The notes under the pieces were generated by a model, which saw only the letters and a program-made list of their open reading frames with translations, was not told the DNA's origin and searched no databases. A DNA stretch of 64,000 nucleotides from Sodaliphilus pleomorphus (GTDB taxonomy: Bacteria; Bacteroidota; Bacteroidia; Bacteroidales; Muribaculaceae), in NCBI RefSeq assembly GCF_009676955.1, contig NZ_CP045696.1, forward strand, positions 1,867,001 through 1,931,000, read 5' to 3'. Below, piece by piece: positions 1-8,856 of this stretch; positions within the stretch are counted from its first letter, which is position 1; every line of letters starts with the position of its first letter. Position numbers and translations under genes: made by a program.

Positions 1-1
1 C

Positions 2-820
2 ATCACGGCTCTGTGCCTCGTGTTTGCGGTGGTCATCTTCTTCTGGATGGCCTTCCAGCAAAACGGCCTCACGCTCACGCTCTTTGCCGATGAGTTCACG
101 GCCAAGACCTCGTCGGGCTTGCAGAGCATGGCCTTCGACGTGTGGAACCTGGTGTTGCTCATCTTCATCGTCTATGCTCTCTTTGGTCTTTTCCAGAGCA
201 AGCATGCCAAGGGGCGTGTGATCTCGGCCCTGGTCATCGTGGCCAGTGCCGCGGTGCTCGTCTACCGCTACATGCACCTCGCAGGCAGCATCGACATTGC
301 AGCCCCCATCTTCCAGCACTTCAACCCCTGCTTTGTGGTGATGCTCACGCCGGTGAGCATAGCACTCTTCGGCTCGCTGGCCAAGAAGGGCAAGGAGCCC
401 AGCGCCCCGCGCAAGATTGCACTGGGCATGCTCGTGGCAGCCGCAGCCTATGTGATCATGATGGTGGGCTCGATAGGCCTGCTCTCGCCTGCCCAGCAGA
501 AGGTGGCAGGCGACGCAGCTACATTTGCCTCGCCCAACTGGCTCATCTTTACCTATATGACCCTCACCTTCGGCGAACTGCTGTTGTCGCCCATAGGCAT
601 CTCGTTTGTGAGCAAGGTGGCACCGCCCAAGTACAAAGGCATGATGATGGGCGGGTGGTTTGTGGCCACCGCCGTGGGCAACCTGCTGGTGAGTGTGGGT
701 GGCTTCTTGTGGGGCAGCCTGCCGCTGTGGAGCGTGTGGTGCGTCTTTGTGGTGCTGTGCCTGCTCTCGGCGCTGTTCATGTTTGCTATCATGAAGCGGC
801 TTGAGAAGGTGGCCAAGTGA
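2..820 (+). CDS. POT-family peptide:H+ symporter, C-terminal part (5' end outside window)
   Basis: The reading frame is open from the first bases of the window, so only the C-terminal part (about 272 residues) is seen. It contains several hydrophobic membrane segments and the stretch FWMAFQQNG, which resembles the proton-dependent oligopeptide transporter (PTR2/POT) family of Bacteroidales. The family imports di- and tripeptides through the inner membrane using the proton gradient. The protein ends with a short basic tail after its last helix. A strong hairpin followed by a T-run lies about 55 bp downstream. Family call is from memory of sequence patterns; substrate is inferred. Confidence 0.8.
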   Translation: MTALCLVFAVVIFFWMAFQQNGLTLTLFADEFTAKTSSGLQSMAFDVWNLVLLIFIVYALFGLFQSKHAKGRVISALVIVASAAVLVYRYMHLAGSIDIAAPIFQHFNPCFVVMLTPVSIALFGSLAKKGKEPSAPRKIALGMLVAAAAYVIMMVGSIGLLSPAQQKVAGDAATFASPNWLIFTYMTLTFGELLLSPIGISFVSKVAPPKYKGMMMGGWFVATAVGNLLVSVGGFLWGSLPLWSVWCVFVVLCLLSALFMFAIMKRLEKVAK

Positions 821-873
821 GGCGTCGCGTGAGACGTTGCGACAACAACACACACACAAAACATACAAACCCC

Positions 874-931
874 GCGTGTGACACTGGCGAGCGTGCAACT
901 GCTGCATGCCGGCGTCACACGCTTTTTTTTT
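874..931 (+). terminator. Rho-independent terminator after the peptide transporter
   Basis: A 9-bp perfect stem (GCGTGTGAC at 874-882 with GTCACACGC at 914-922) is followed directly by a run of nine T. It sits between the transporter stop and the start of the esterase gene. Confidence 0.75.
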
Positions 932-952
932 ATTTACAATGCACACGACACG

Positions 953-2302
953 ATGAGAAGACATATACTCGCAATTGCAATGGCAATAACGACGATAGCG
1001 GGCGCTGCGGGCGCCCATGTGATGATCGACGGCAAGCTGCAAGGCTCGGCCATATACCCGGGCACCGAGCACGCCTATCAGGTCTACGTGCCCGAGCAGT
1101 ACACAGGCAAGCAGGCTGCCTGCCTCTATGTGGGGCTCGACGGGGTGCTGTGCGATGCCCCGCGCGTGCTCGACAGCCTCATCGCCGCGGGCAAGATGCC
1201 TGTGACGATAGGGGTGTTTTTGCAGCCTGGAGTGGTGAAGAACGCGCGCGGCGAGGTGGTGCGCTACAACCGCAGCTACGAGTTTGACTCGCCCACTGCC
1301 GTCTTTGCCACTTTTCTCGACCGCGAGGTGCTGCCGGCCATCGAGGGCACGGTCACGCCCGACGGGCGGGTGATAAAGCTCTCGGGGCGGGCCCAGGACC
1401 GCGCGATATTCGGCTTGAGCAGCGGCGGCATTGCTGCCTTCACGGCGGCATGGCACTGGCCCTGGCAGTGGGGGCGTGTGTTCAGCGGTGTGGGCACCTT
1501 TGTGGGCATGCGCGGCGGCAACGACCTGCCCAAGATGGTGCGCAAGACCGAGCCCAAGCCCATCAAGGTGTTTCTGCAAGATGGCACCGCCGATGCCTGG
1601 AATGCGCTTTTCGGGCACTGGTATGAGGGCAACCGCATGCTGGCCTCGGCGCTCGACTTTGCGGGCTACGATGTGAAGTGCGACTGGAGCGACTGCGGCC
1701 ACAACGTGACGCGGGCCACCCAGATTTTTGCCAGTGTCATGACCTGGCTGTGGCAGGACTGGCCAGCCGCTATCGTGGCGGGCACCACGCGCAACGACAT
1801 GCTTGCCGCCCTGCTTGTGCCAGGCAGCAACTGGGTGCCGGGCAGCATCGCTGGCGGTCACGCCGGGCCACCCCGGCACATGGCTGTGTACCCCGACGGC
1901 AGCCTCATGGCCAAGGCCGTGCCGGGCAGCAACTGCTTGCAGCAATGGGTGGTTGAGAACGGGCATGTGATGCACGGCGAGCCTTTCTACTGGCTCGAGA
2001 GCTATGGCAACGCGCAGCTGCACACGGGCGGCATGGCCTATGACAGCAAGGGTAACCTGTGGGTGGTGACCGATGCAGGCATCCAGGTGTGCGACCACAA
2101 CGGCCGCGTGCGGGGCATCGTCGACCTGCCTGAGGGCCTCGACGGCGATGTGAGCAATGTCGACATCGCAATCTTGCCGCGGGCTGTGAGGCTCACGGCG
2201 ACAGGACAGGCGCATGAGGCTGCCTGCCCCACGTGGACGCGCGAGTTCAATGTGGAGCCTCCTGTCGCGGGCGTGCGGCCGCCCTCGCAGGGACAAGGAT
2301 GA
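953..2302 (+). CDS. Secreted Fes-like esterase with C-terminal beta-propeller-like region
   Basis: Start chosen at the ATG at 953 because it opens a signal peptide (MRRHILAIAMAITTIAG); an upstream GTG frame has no such feature. Residues about 40-265 match the enterochelin-esterase-like alpha/beta-hydrolase family: nucleophile serine in GLSSGG, a later DGTADAW that may carry the acid, and a histidine in DCGHN. Residues about 280-445 contain a repeat-poor SMP-30/gluconolactonase-like section (GGMAYDSKGNLWVVTDAGIQVCDHNG). The ending GVRPPSQGQG is typical of related proteins, so the gene seems intact. Such proteins usually act in the periplasm on ester-linked substituents of polysaccharides; the substrate here is unknown. 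Confidence 0.75.
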   Translation: MRRHILAIAMAITTIAGAAGAHVMIDGKLQGSAIYPGTEHAYQVYVPEQYTGKQAACLYVGLDGVLCDAPRVLDSLIAAGKMPVTIGVFLQPGVVKNARGEVVRYNRSYEFDSPTAVFATFLDREVLPAIEGTVTPDGRVIKLSGRAQDRAIFGLSSGGIAAFTAAWHWPWQWGRVFSGVGTFVGMRGGNDLPKMVRKTEPKPIKVFLQDGTADAWNALFGHWYEGNRMLASALDFAGYDVKCDWSDCGHNVTRATQIFASVMTWLWQDWPAAIVAGTTRNDMLAALLVPGSNWVPGSIAGGHAGPPRHMAVYPDGSLMAKAVPGSNCLQQWVVENGHVMHGEPFYWLESYGNAQLHTGGMAYDSKGNLWVVTDAGIQVCDHNGRVRGIVDLPEGLDGDVSNVDIAILPRAVRLTATGQAHEAACPTWTREFNVEPPVAGVRPPSQGQG

Positions 2303-2549
2303 ACGCTGCCCCCATGTGCGACGGCGGAGACAAAGCCGTGTGCCCCCTGCAAGCCGCCCCGGCATGGGGGCGAAACCAAGTGGCTCGGCGCCTGCCTGGC
2401 CTGGCTGCAATAGTCTTTGTACCGTTGTGGCAGGCATCGGTGTATAGAGCAGAACGCCTTGGCGAAAACTCTTGGGGTGAGCAATGACGAAATCAAGAAA
2501 AACATTTTTCTTTTTTGAAAAAATAGTGCGTATTTAATATCTTTTTTGT

Positions 2550-2557
2550 TATATTTG
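2550..2557 (+). promoter_or_regulatory. Bacteroidetes -7 box upstream of abiEi
   Basis: TATATTTG fits the TA-nn-TTTG consensus, 18 bp before the AbiEi start codon. The local sequence becomes sharply AT-rich from about 2490, marking the beginning of the acquired segment. Confidence 0.6.
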
Positions 2558-2574
2558 CATCAAAACCGCCCAAT

Positions 2575-3381
2575 ATGACATTGCGAAAATGGATTGAAGA
2601 CAGGGCTATTCATGGTTATCCCACGTTTTCTGTCGAGGATGTGAGAGCAACGGGTTTGTGCTCTTCAGAGCAGATTCTTCAGAATGAACTCTCAAGACTA
2701 TGTTTAAACAAGACCATAGCCAATGTATATAGAGGATATTATGTAATCATCCCTGTCCACTATGTATTGCGCGGTTCGGTACCTGCGACTTATTATATCG
2801 ACCAGTTAATGGCTTATCTTAAAAAGCCTTACTATGTGTGTATGCTTAGTGCCGCAGAGCTGCTGGGTGCTGCTCACCAGCGTCCCCAGCAATTCTCAAT
2901 TATGACGATTTTCCCAAAGCGTCGCATTGTTTCTACTCGTAATGTGACCATTGAGTGGTTTTATCGAAACACACTGCCACCAGAGGAGGCCTTTGTCACG
3001 AAGAATACAGAAACGGGCACTATCTGTATATCTAATCCTCTGCTGACGGCTGCCGACCTTGTACAGTATCAGCAACATGTGGGAGGACTGTCGCGAGTTG
3101 CTACCATACTTGAAGAACTCTCAGAGCAGATCGACGTGAAAAAGCAATTTACTCCGCTTGTAGCCTGTGTGAAAAAAGTCGTGTGGCAACGACTTGGCTA
3201 TTTGCTTGAAAATGTTGTCGAACAAAAGAAGCTGGCAGATGACTTGTATGAGCAGTTGAGTGCATCGTCAGGTTATCTCAAATATCAACCTTTGAGCACA
3301 TCGGCTGTTGATCGTTCATCTCTGAGAGATAGCCGATGGAAAATTAATATCAACATAGTAATAGAAACAGACGATATATGA
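2575..3381 (+). CDS. abiEi: AbiEi-family antitoxin of a type IV toxin-antitoxin system
   Basis: 268 residues. The N-terminal part is a winged-helix-like domain typical of AbiEi (FSVEDVRATGLCSSEQ, then NVYRGYYVI), followed by the AbiEi core region (YYVCMLSAAELLGAAHQ). In this family the antitoxin represses its own operon and neutralises the paired nucleotidyltransferase. The stop overlaps the start of the next gene by 4 bp (ATGA), so the two are translationally coupled. Base composition is clearly more AT-rich than the neighbours, which suggests horizontal acquisition. Family assignment is strong because both partner genes are present in the standard order. Confidence 0.85.
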   Translation: MTLRKWIEDRAIHGYPTFSVEDVRATGLCSSEQILQNELSRLCLNKTIANVYRGYYVIIPVHYVLRGSVPATYYIDQLMAYLKKPYYVCMLSAAELLGAAHQRPQQFSIMTIFPKRRIVSTRNVTIEWFYRNTLPPEEAFVTKNTETGTICISNPLLTAADLVQYQQHVGGLSRVATILEELSEQIDVKKQFTPLVACVKKVVWQRLGYLLENVVEQKKLADDLYEQLSASSGYLKYQPLSTSAVDRSSLRDSRWKININIVIETDDI

Positions 3382-4181
3382 TAAACAGAACGGCGATACA
3401 ACAATGGAGTAAGTGTGCTCCGTGGATTGATAATGCCCAGGTGGAACAGGACCTGATAATATGCCGTGCCTTGGTTGCCATCTTTAGCGATGAGTTCTTG
3501 GCATCTCAGTTGGCATTCCGAGGTGGAACCGCCCTGCACAAACTCTATCTTTCACCTCCGCCACGATACAGTGAGGACATTGATCTGGTTCAGATTGCTC
3601 CAGGACCTATCAAGCCTGTCATGTACCGATTAGGGGAAGTCCTTGACTGGCTGCCAGAGAGAGTGACCAAGCAGAAACGGTACAACAACACGATGTTGTT
3701 CAGGGTGGAATCTGAAATACCGCCTGTAGTACAGATACGCCTGAAAGTTGAAATCAATTGCTTCGAACATTTTAACGTACTTGGACTGGCAAAGATCCCG
3801 TTCAAAGTTGAAAACTCATGGTTCGCTGGCGAGGCCCAACTCACATCCTATCATTTCGAAGAATTGCTGGGTACCAAACTTCGTGCTCTTTACCAGCGAA
3901 AGAAAGGCCGTGATCTTTTTGACCTTTATATCGCCTTGCAACGAAAAACTGTAGACGTTGACAGAGTCCTGCAATGTTACAGAAAATATATGGAGTTTGT
4001 GGTTGACAAGGTACCATCTTATAAGCAGTTTGTAAACAACATGCAGAAGAAAATGGAGGATCCTGAGTTTACTGGCGACACGCAGTCGCTCTTGCGTCCT
4101 GGCATCACGTTCGATGCGAGCGATGCATATCAGCTCATTTATGAGACCTTTATAGCGAAGATGGCAGGAAGAAGGGATTGA
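3378..4181 (+). CDS. abiEii: AbiEii-family nucleotidyltransferase toxin
   Basis: 267 residues. The AbiEii/AbiGii nucleotidyltransferase signature is visible near residues 50-75: FRGGTALHKLYL followed by PPRYSEDIDLV, giving the G-G-T and D-x-D metal-binding elements. A later KLRALYQRKKGRDLFDLY matches the conserved C-terminal motif of the family. These toxins transfer nucleotides to target RNA and cause growth arrest, giving phage abortive infection in some hosts. It overlaps abiEi by 4 bp. All key residues are present, so the toxin is probably functional. Confidence 0.88.
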   Translation: MINRTAIQQWSKCAPWIDNAQVEQDLIICRALVAIFSDEFLASQLAFRGGTALHKLYLSPPPRYSEDIDLVQIAPGPIKPVMYRLGEVLDWLPERVTKQKRYNNTMLFRVESEIPPVVQIRLKVEINCFEHFNVLGLAKIPFKVENSWFAGEAQLTSYHFEELLGTKLRALYQRKKGRDLFDLYIALQRKTVDVDRVLQCYRKYMEFVVDKVPSYKQFVNNMQKKMEDPEFTGDTQSLLRPGITFDASDAYQLIYETFIAKMAGRRD

Positions 4182-4306
4182 ATTCCCTGCGCTGCTAAGG
4201 AGGTTTTTCGGTTACTCAAAGGCTAACAACATAGTTAGGTGACTCCTATAGCCTGTGACGGGCTTCAACTCATGCATCGATGGTCTTGATCTTTCAAGGC
4301 TAAAAA

Positions 4307-4346
4307 CATCTTGTGCCACGGCCTGCAAAGGCTATGTCACAAGATG
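4307..4346. terminator. Hairpin between convergent genes (candidate bidirectional terminator)
   Basis: CATCTTGTG (4307-4315) pairs perfectly with CACAAGATG (4338-4346), with an inner GGCC/GGCT pairing. It lies between the 3' ends of abiEii and the rhodanese gene. There is no long T-run, so terminator function is inferred from position. Confidence 0.4.
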
Positions 4347-4374
4347 CTGAATGGTTTGGCAACGACGGCGGCGG

Positions 4375-4761
4375 CTACTTTACAATCTTCTTGTCGGCTA
4401 CCTTCCAGTCGTTGATGCCGCCGGCGAGGTTGGTCACCTTGAAGCCAGCGTCGGCCAGCTGCTGGGCGGCGCGGGCACTGCGCTTGCCGCTGCGGCAATA
4501 CACTGCCACGGGTTTGCGACGGTCGAGCCGCGCCCGGGCCACGTCGATGAAGTCGTCGGCCTGCATGTCGATGTTTTGCGCGCCGTCGAGGTGGCCGTCG
4601 AGATACTCGGCCGGCGTGCGCACGTCGACGAGCTGCACCCCTGGCCGGGCGACGAAGGTCTCAAACTTGTCGACGCCCAGGGTGGTGAAGTTGAGGTTGC
4701 TCGAGCACGAGCCCAGCAACATGCCTAAGAGGCTTATCATGAGTAGAATGCGGGTTTTCAT
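4375..4761 (-). CDS. Rhodanese-domain lipoprotein
   Basis: 128 residues. The N terminus is a lipoprotein signal with the lipobox region LLGSC. The rhodanese domain follows (residues about 40-125) with the active-site loop CRSGKR; the cysteine is the usual persulfide-carrying residue. Single-domain periplasmic rhodaneses handle sulfane sulfur, but the partner here is unknown. The start overlaps the stop of the preceding gene by 4 bp, so the two form an operon. Confidence 0.85.
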   Translation of the reverse strand: MKTRILLMISLLGMLLGSCSSNLNFTTLGVDKFETFVARPGVQLVDVRTPAEYLDGHLDGAQNIDMQADDFIDVARARLDRRKPVAVYCRSGKRSARAAQQLADAGFKVTNLAGGINDWKVADKKIVK

Positions 4762-5294
4762 CGGCGGTCGCGTCGTGGGCTCACCGGGTGGGTGATGATT
4801 TGTAAAAATGCCTTGCCGCGGCGGGGGCGCACGGCCTTCTCAGGGTCTTCAAACATGGCCTCGTTCTCGTCGATGTACTTGTGCCACTTGTCCTCGAGCA
4901 TGTCGGCCAGCTTGGGCTCCAGGATTTGGCCCGAGTGTCCCGAGTCCCACACAAAGCCCGGCAGGTCGCGCTGCAGCTCGGCAGTGGTGATGATGGGGGC
5001 CTTGTCGGGATTGATGATGATGTCGGGCTCCATGTCCATGTAGAACACTTGACGGCCCTTCCCGCTCCAGTCCTCGGCCTCGAAGGGCTCGCTCGAGAGC
5101 ACACCCTTCATCACGATGCCCGTGTTGCCCTCGCCCACGCGCACCAGGTAGAAGCGGTCGCAGGCCTGGGCATGTTCCCAGTCCCACACGCTCCAGTTGA
5201 AGTACTCCTCGATGCAGTTTTTCATGCTCTGCTCGTAGTCGTGCATGTTGACCGACGATATCGAGGGATTCCACATCAGTATTATCGTATTCAT
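4758..5294 (-). CDS. Conserved hypothetical protein, possibly PUA/EVE-like fold
   Basis: 178 residues, no signal peptide. Features include MWNPSISS at the N terminus, NWSVWDWEHA, and FYLVRVGEGNTGIVMKGV. That aromatic-rich small beta pattern recalls EVE/PUA-like domains, but this is only a suggestion. The C-terminal 20 residues are basic. It is the first gene of a two-gene operon with the rhodanese lipoprotein (4-bp overlap). Function unknown. Confidence 0.6.
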   Translation of the reverse strand: MNTIILMWNPSISSVNMHDYEQSMKNCIEEYFNWSVWDWEHAQACDRFYLVRVGEGNTGIVMKGVLSSEPFEAEDWSGKGRQVFYMDMEPDIIINPDKAPIITTAELQRDLPGFVWDSGHSGQILEPKLADMLEDKWHKYIDENEAMFEDPEKAVRPRRGKAFLQIITHPVSPRRDRR

Positions 5295-5338
5295 AGCTTA
5301 TAGGTTTTAGCACTCGTTGTTAAGTCGAGTTTTGATTA

Positions 5339-5352
5339 CTACAAATATAATG
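5339..5352 (-). promoter_or_regulatory. -7 box for the 5294-4375 operon
   Basis: Read on the minus strand this is TTATATTTGTAGT, matching TA-nn-TTTG about 45 bp upstream of the start codon at 5294, in an AT-rich intergenic region. Confidence 0.55.
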
Positions 5353-5426
5353 AATAAGCCCTTGAGTTGCACGCCGAGGGGTATTAAAAATTTTAAAAAC
5401 TATTGTCGCGGTTTGCCAGCTGTGGG

Positions 5427-6467
5427 TCAGGGCAGGGCCTCGAGCAGGCGCTCTACGAGGCGGGGCATGGCATAGCGGTCACGGTCGCGCTCCTCGATCC
5501 AGAAGTAGCCGGGGGGCAAGGCTGGCCTGCTGCCGGTGGCCAGCAGGTAGAAGTCGGCATAGATGGTGCGGTGCGTGAGCTGGTGCTTCACGGCGTGGCA
5601 CAGCTCCACGGGGCCGACGCCGGGTGCGATGTCGAGGTGCGGCATGCCGCGAAGCTCGCCGGCCGCAGTGGCCGTGGCCGACTCGTACAGCACCGGCTCG
5701 TAGAGGCCTTGCCATATATCGCCGGCCTCGCGGCGGTGAATGGCGGTGCACCCGTCGCAACGCAGGTACACATACTGGAAGTAGCGCGTGGTCACACGCG
5801 CGCTCTTGAGCTTAGCGGGCAACTGGTCTACCCGGTGGCTGTGCAGGGCCTCGCAGGTGTCCTCCAGCGGGCACTGGCTGCAGCGGGGCGACCTGGGCGT
5901 GCAGCAGGTGGCCCCGAAGTCCATCATGGCCTGGTTGAACGCGGCGGCCTGGTCCACTGGCAGCAGGCTCTGGGCCAGGGCTGCAAAGGTCTTGCGGCCC
6001 GCCGTCGTGTCGATGGGGGTGTCGATGCCATAGTGGCGCGAGAGCACGCGGTAGACGTTGCCGTCGACTGTGGCCACCGGCCGTCCGAAGGCTATCGAGG
6101 CAATGGCGGCAGCCGTGTAGTCGCCCACGCCCTTGAGGGCTTTCAGCCCCTTGAAGTCGGCCGGGAAGCCGCCCATGGCCACCACTTGGCGTGCAGCTGC
6201 AAGCAGGTTGCGGGCACGGCTGTAGTAGCCCAGTCCCTGCCACATGAGCAGCACCTCGTCTTCGCTGGCCGCGGCCAGGTCGCCCACTCGCGGCCAGCGG
6301 TGCACAAAGCGTTGCCAGTAGTCGCGTCCCTGGTCGATGCGCGTCTGCTGCAAGATGACCTCGCTCAGCCATATAGCATAGGGGTCGCGCGTGTGGCGCC
6401 ACGGCAGGTCGCGGCCGTTGAGGCGGTACCAGTGCAAAATGCGCGCCTGGAAACTGTCGTTGCTCAT
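5427..6467 (-). CDS. mutY: Adenine DNA glycosylase MutY
   Basis: 346 residues from the ATG at 6467, which overlaps the folK stop by 4 bp; an open frame continues upstream but reads antisense to folK. MutY removes adenine mispaired with 8-oxoguanine. Visible features: helix-hairpin-helix LKGVGDYTAAAI, catalytic Glu in SEVILQQT, catalytic Asp in VDGNVYRV, and the 4Fe-4S loop with cysteine spacing C-x6-C-x2-C-x5-C (from TCCTPRS to LEDTC). A NUDIX-like 8-oxoG recognition domain occupies the C-terminal third. Length is normal for the family. Confidence 0.93.
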   Translation of the reverse strand: MSNDSFQARILHWYRLNGRDLPWRHTRDPYAIWLSEVILQQTRIDQGRDYWQRFVHRWPRVGDLAAASEDEVLLMWQGLGYYSRARNLLAAARQVVAMGGFPADFKGLKALKGVGDYTAAAIASIAFGRPVATVDGNVYRVLSRHYGIDTPIDTTAGRKTFAALAQSLLPVDQAAAFNQAMMDFGATCCTPRSPRCSQCPLEDTCEALHSHRVDQLPAKLKSARVTTRYFQYVYLRCDGCTAIHRREAGDIWQGLYEPVLYESATATAAGELRGMPHLDIAPGVGPVELCHAVKHQLTHRTIYADFYLLATGSRPALPPGYFWIEERDRDRYAMPRLVERLLEALP

Positions 6468-6922
6468 GACTCGAAGGTGGCCGGTCGCAGCTGGCGCAGC
6501 GGCGTGAGGAAAAACGGGCGTTCCATGAGGTGGGGGTGGGGCACCGTGAGGCCGGGCTCGTCGATGGTCACCTGCTGCCAGCGTGAGTGCCGGCCGTGGG
6601 TAGCGGTGTCTTGCTCGATATAGACGATGTCGATGTCGACCAGGCGGTCGATGTAGTGGCCCGCAGCGTCGCGGTGGCAGGGGCTGCCCAGCTGTGCCTC
6701 GATGCCGTGTATCCAGTCGAGCACCTGGCGCGCTGTCTTGCTTGTGGTGAGGGCCACGCCCACGTTGAGAAAGTCGTGGGGCGAGTCGAAGCCCCAGGCC
6801 CGCGACTGCACAATCGAAGAAACCTGACACCCGCCAGTGCCTGCACTGAGCAGGGCAATGGCGCGCATCAGGTTGCTATGGCGGTCACCCAGATTGGTGC
6901 CGATGTTGAGATAATATTTCAA
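6464..6922 (-). CDS. folK: 2-amino-4-hydroxy-6-hydroxymethyldihydropteridine pyrophosphokinase FolK
   Basis: 152 residues. FolK transfers pyrophosphate from ATP to the pterin in folate synthesis. Matches include the N-terminal LNIGTNLGDR, the central DIDIVYIEQD, and VPHPHLMERPFFLTPL, which carries the family signature PHP-x4-R. The first codon is TTG at 6920-6922, lying directly after the TAG stop of the upstream dipeptidase gene with no gap. The stop overlaps mutY by 4 bp. The three genes therefore read as one tight unit. Confidence 0.9.
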   Translation of the reverse strand: MKYYLNIGTNLGDRHSNLMRAIALLSAGTGGCQVSSIVQSRAWGFDSPHDFLNVGVALTTSKTARQVLDWIHGIEAQLGSPCHRDAAGHYIDRLVDIDIVYIEQDTATHGRHSRWQQVTIDEPGLTVPHPHLMERPFFLTPLRQLRPATFES

Positions 6923-8371
6923 CTACTTGATGTGCTTTAAGATGTCGAGCAGATGATCCCACACCAGCTTCACTGTGGGAATGTAGAGGCACTCGTCGGG
7001 CGTGTGCACGTTGCGCAATGTGGGGCCAAACGAGATCATGTCCATGTCGGGGTAGCGCTCGGCAAAGAGGCCGCACTCGAGGCCGGCATGTATGCCTATC
7101 ACCTTGGGCTCCTTGTGGAACAGGCGCTCATACGACTCCTTGGCAATCTCCACGAGCTTGCTGCCGGGCTTCATGGGCCAGGCGGGGTTGGCCTCGTTGT
7201 GCACAATGTTGTAGGCGCCGGCCAGGCGGAATGCTGCCTCGACGGTGTTGCACATGTTGAGCAGGTTGCTGTTCACGCTGCTGCGCTGCAGCGATATCAC
7301 CTTCAGGTAGTCGGTGCCGGTCTCCACCACCGACACGTTGCTCGAGGTCTCGACAAGCCAGCTTATTTCCTCGGCCTGGCTCATGGCATACACGCCGTTG
7401 TCGACAGCCTGCAGGGCCATGACGATGTTGCGGCCTTGCTCGCGTGGCAGCACCTGCTCGACGGGAGCGCTCGACAGGGCAAATTGCATGTTGGTATCGG
7501 TCACAAAGTACTCGTTTTTCACGTCGGCCTGGAATTTCTCCCAGTCCTTGCGCACCTGCTCCACCATGCCGCCGGGCACAGCTGCCACCACCTTGCCGTC
7601 GCGCGGAATGGCGTTGTGCATCTTGCCCGAGTCGAAGCTGGCAAGCCTCAGGTCGAGCTTGTCTTGCTCGATGTAGAGGAAGCGGGCCAGTATCTTGATG
7701 GCGTTGGCACGCTTCTTCTCGATGTCGTCGCCCGAGTGGCCGCCGTTGAGGCCCTTGAGCGAGAGCAGGATGAAGTCGTAGCCGGCAGGAGCGTCCTCGC
7801 GGGCAAAGTTGAATGTGGCCTCGGTGCCGCAGCCGCCAGCGCAGCTTATGAAGATCTCGCCCTCGTCCTCGCTGTCGAGGTTGATGAGGTACTTGCCGCT
7901 CATGAAGTCGCTCTTCATGCCTATGGCACCCGAGAGCTCGGTCTCCTCGTCGCGGGTAAACACGCACTCGATGGGCCCGTGCTCGATGTCGTCGCTGGCC
8001 AGGATGGCCAGCTCTATGGCGTCGCCTATGCCGTCGTCGGCACCCAGCGTGGTGCCCTTGGCACGCAGCCAGTCGCCGTCGACGTAGGTCTGGATGGGGT
8101 CGTTGTAGAAGTCGAAGTCAACGTCGACGAGCTTGTCGCACACCATGTCCATGTGGCTTTGCAGCACCACGGTGGGGCGGTCTTCGTAGCCCTTGGTGGC
8201 AGGCTTCTTGATGAGCACGTTGCCAGTCTCGTCGACTACTGTCTCAAGGCCGTGGTTCTTGCCGAAGTCCTTGAGATATTCAATCATTTTCTCCTCGTGC
8301 TTTGACGGGCGAGGAATCTTGTTGATTTGAGCAAACTGATCGAAAACGATCTTGGGTTCTAATTTTGCCAT
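6923..8371 (-). CDS. pepD: Cytosol nonspecific dipeptidase (aminoacyl-histidine dipeptidase) PepD
   Basis: 482 residues from the ATG at 8371 (MAKLEPKIVFDQF). A second possible start lies 21 codons upstream. M20-family metallopeptidase features: SHMDMVCDK (His/Asp zinc ligands), TLGADDGIG, FTRDEETELSGA with the catalytic Glu, and NLDSEDEGE. The C-terminal HAGLECGLFAER provides the last metal ligand. It hydrolyses Xaa-His and other dipeptides in the cytoplasm. The stop abuts the folK start. Confidence 0.93.
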   Translation of the reverse strand: MAKLEPKIVFDQFAQINKIPRPSKHEEKMIEYLKDFGKNHGLETVVDETGNVLIKKPATKGYEDRPTVVLQSHMDMVCDKLVDVDFDFYNDPIQTYVDGDWLRAKGTTLGADDGIGDAIELAILASDDIEHGPIECVFTRDEETELSGAIGMKSDFMSGKYLINLDSEDEGEIFISCAGGCGTEATFNFAREDAPAGYDFILLSLKGLNGGHSGDDIEKKRANAIKILARFLYIEQDKLDLRLASFDSGKMHNAIPRDGKVVAAVPGGMVEQVRKDWEKFQADVKNEYFVTDTNMQFALSSAPVEQVLPREQGRNIVMALQAVDNGVYAMSQAEEISWLVETSSNVSVVETGTDYLKVISLQRSSVNSNLLNMCNTVEAAFRLAGAYNIVHNEANPAWPMKPGSKLVEIAKESYERLFHKEPKVIGIHAGLECGLFAERYPDMDMISFGPTLRNVHTPDECLYIPTVKLVWDHLLDILKHIK

Positions 8372-8418
8372 AATATTTTGATTTAAAAGATTAAGTATTC
8401 CTTTTTTTTTCACTGTCA

Positions 8419-8856
8419 TCAATCCTGCTGCATCGCGGCCTGGGCGGCACAGCGTGGACACAACCCCTTGACCAGGTAGTTGACCCCTCGCACCCGGTAG
8501 CCGGCAGGCAGCTGCACCTGGGGCACGTGCACCTGGCTCAGGCAGAAGGTGCGGTTGCAGCGCTCGCAGTAGAAGTGCACGTGGCGGTCGCTGTCGTGCT
8601 CGTCGCCGGTGCCGTGGCACAGCTCATACTTGGCACTGTCGCTGCCGTCCTCGATCACGTGCACCAGCCCGTGCTCCTTGAAGGTGGCCAGCGTGCGGAA
8701 GATGCTGCTCTTGTCGATGGTGGCGATGCCCACCTCGAGATCGCTCAGCGACAGCGGGTTGCTGGCCTGGGCCAGAGCGCCCGCGATGATGATGCGGTTG
8801 GCCGTGGGCTTCACGCCATGGCGCTGCAGCATGTCCAGTATCTCGTTGCTATTCAT
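8419..8856 (-). CDS. Fur-family metal-responsive transcriptional regulator
   Basis: 145 residues from the ATG at 8856. N-terminal winged helix (residues about 1-80) with the recognition region IDKSSIFRTLATFKEHGLV. C-terminal metal-binding domain with HDSDRHVHFYCERC and CPRC, giving the two CxxC structural zinc pairs and a histidine-rich sensing site. It could be Fur, PerR or Zur; the sequence alone does not decide. Its start overlaps the end of the gldE-like gene by 8 bp, so the two are co-transcribed. Confidence 0.88.
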   Translation of the reverse strand: MNSNEILDMLQRHGVKPTANRIIIAGALAQASNPLSLSDLEVGIATIDKSSIFRTLATFKEHGLVHVIEDGSDSAKYELCHGTGDEHDSDRHVHFYCERCNRTFCLSQVHVPQVQLPAGYRVRGVNYLVKGLCPRCAAQAAMQQD

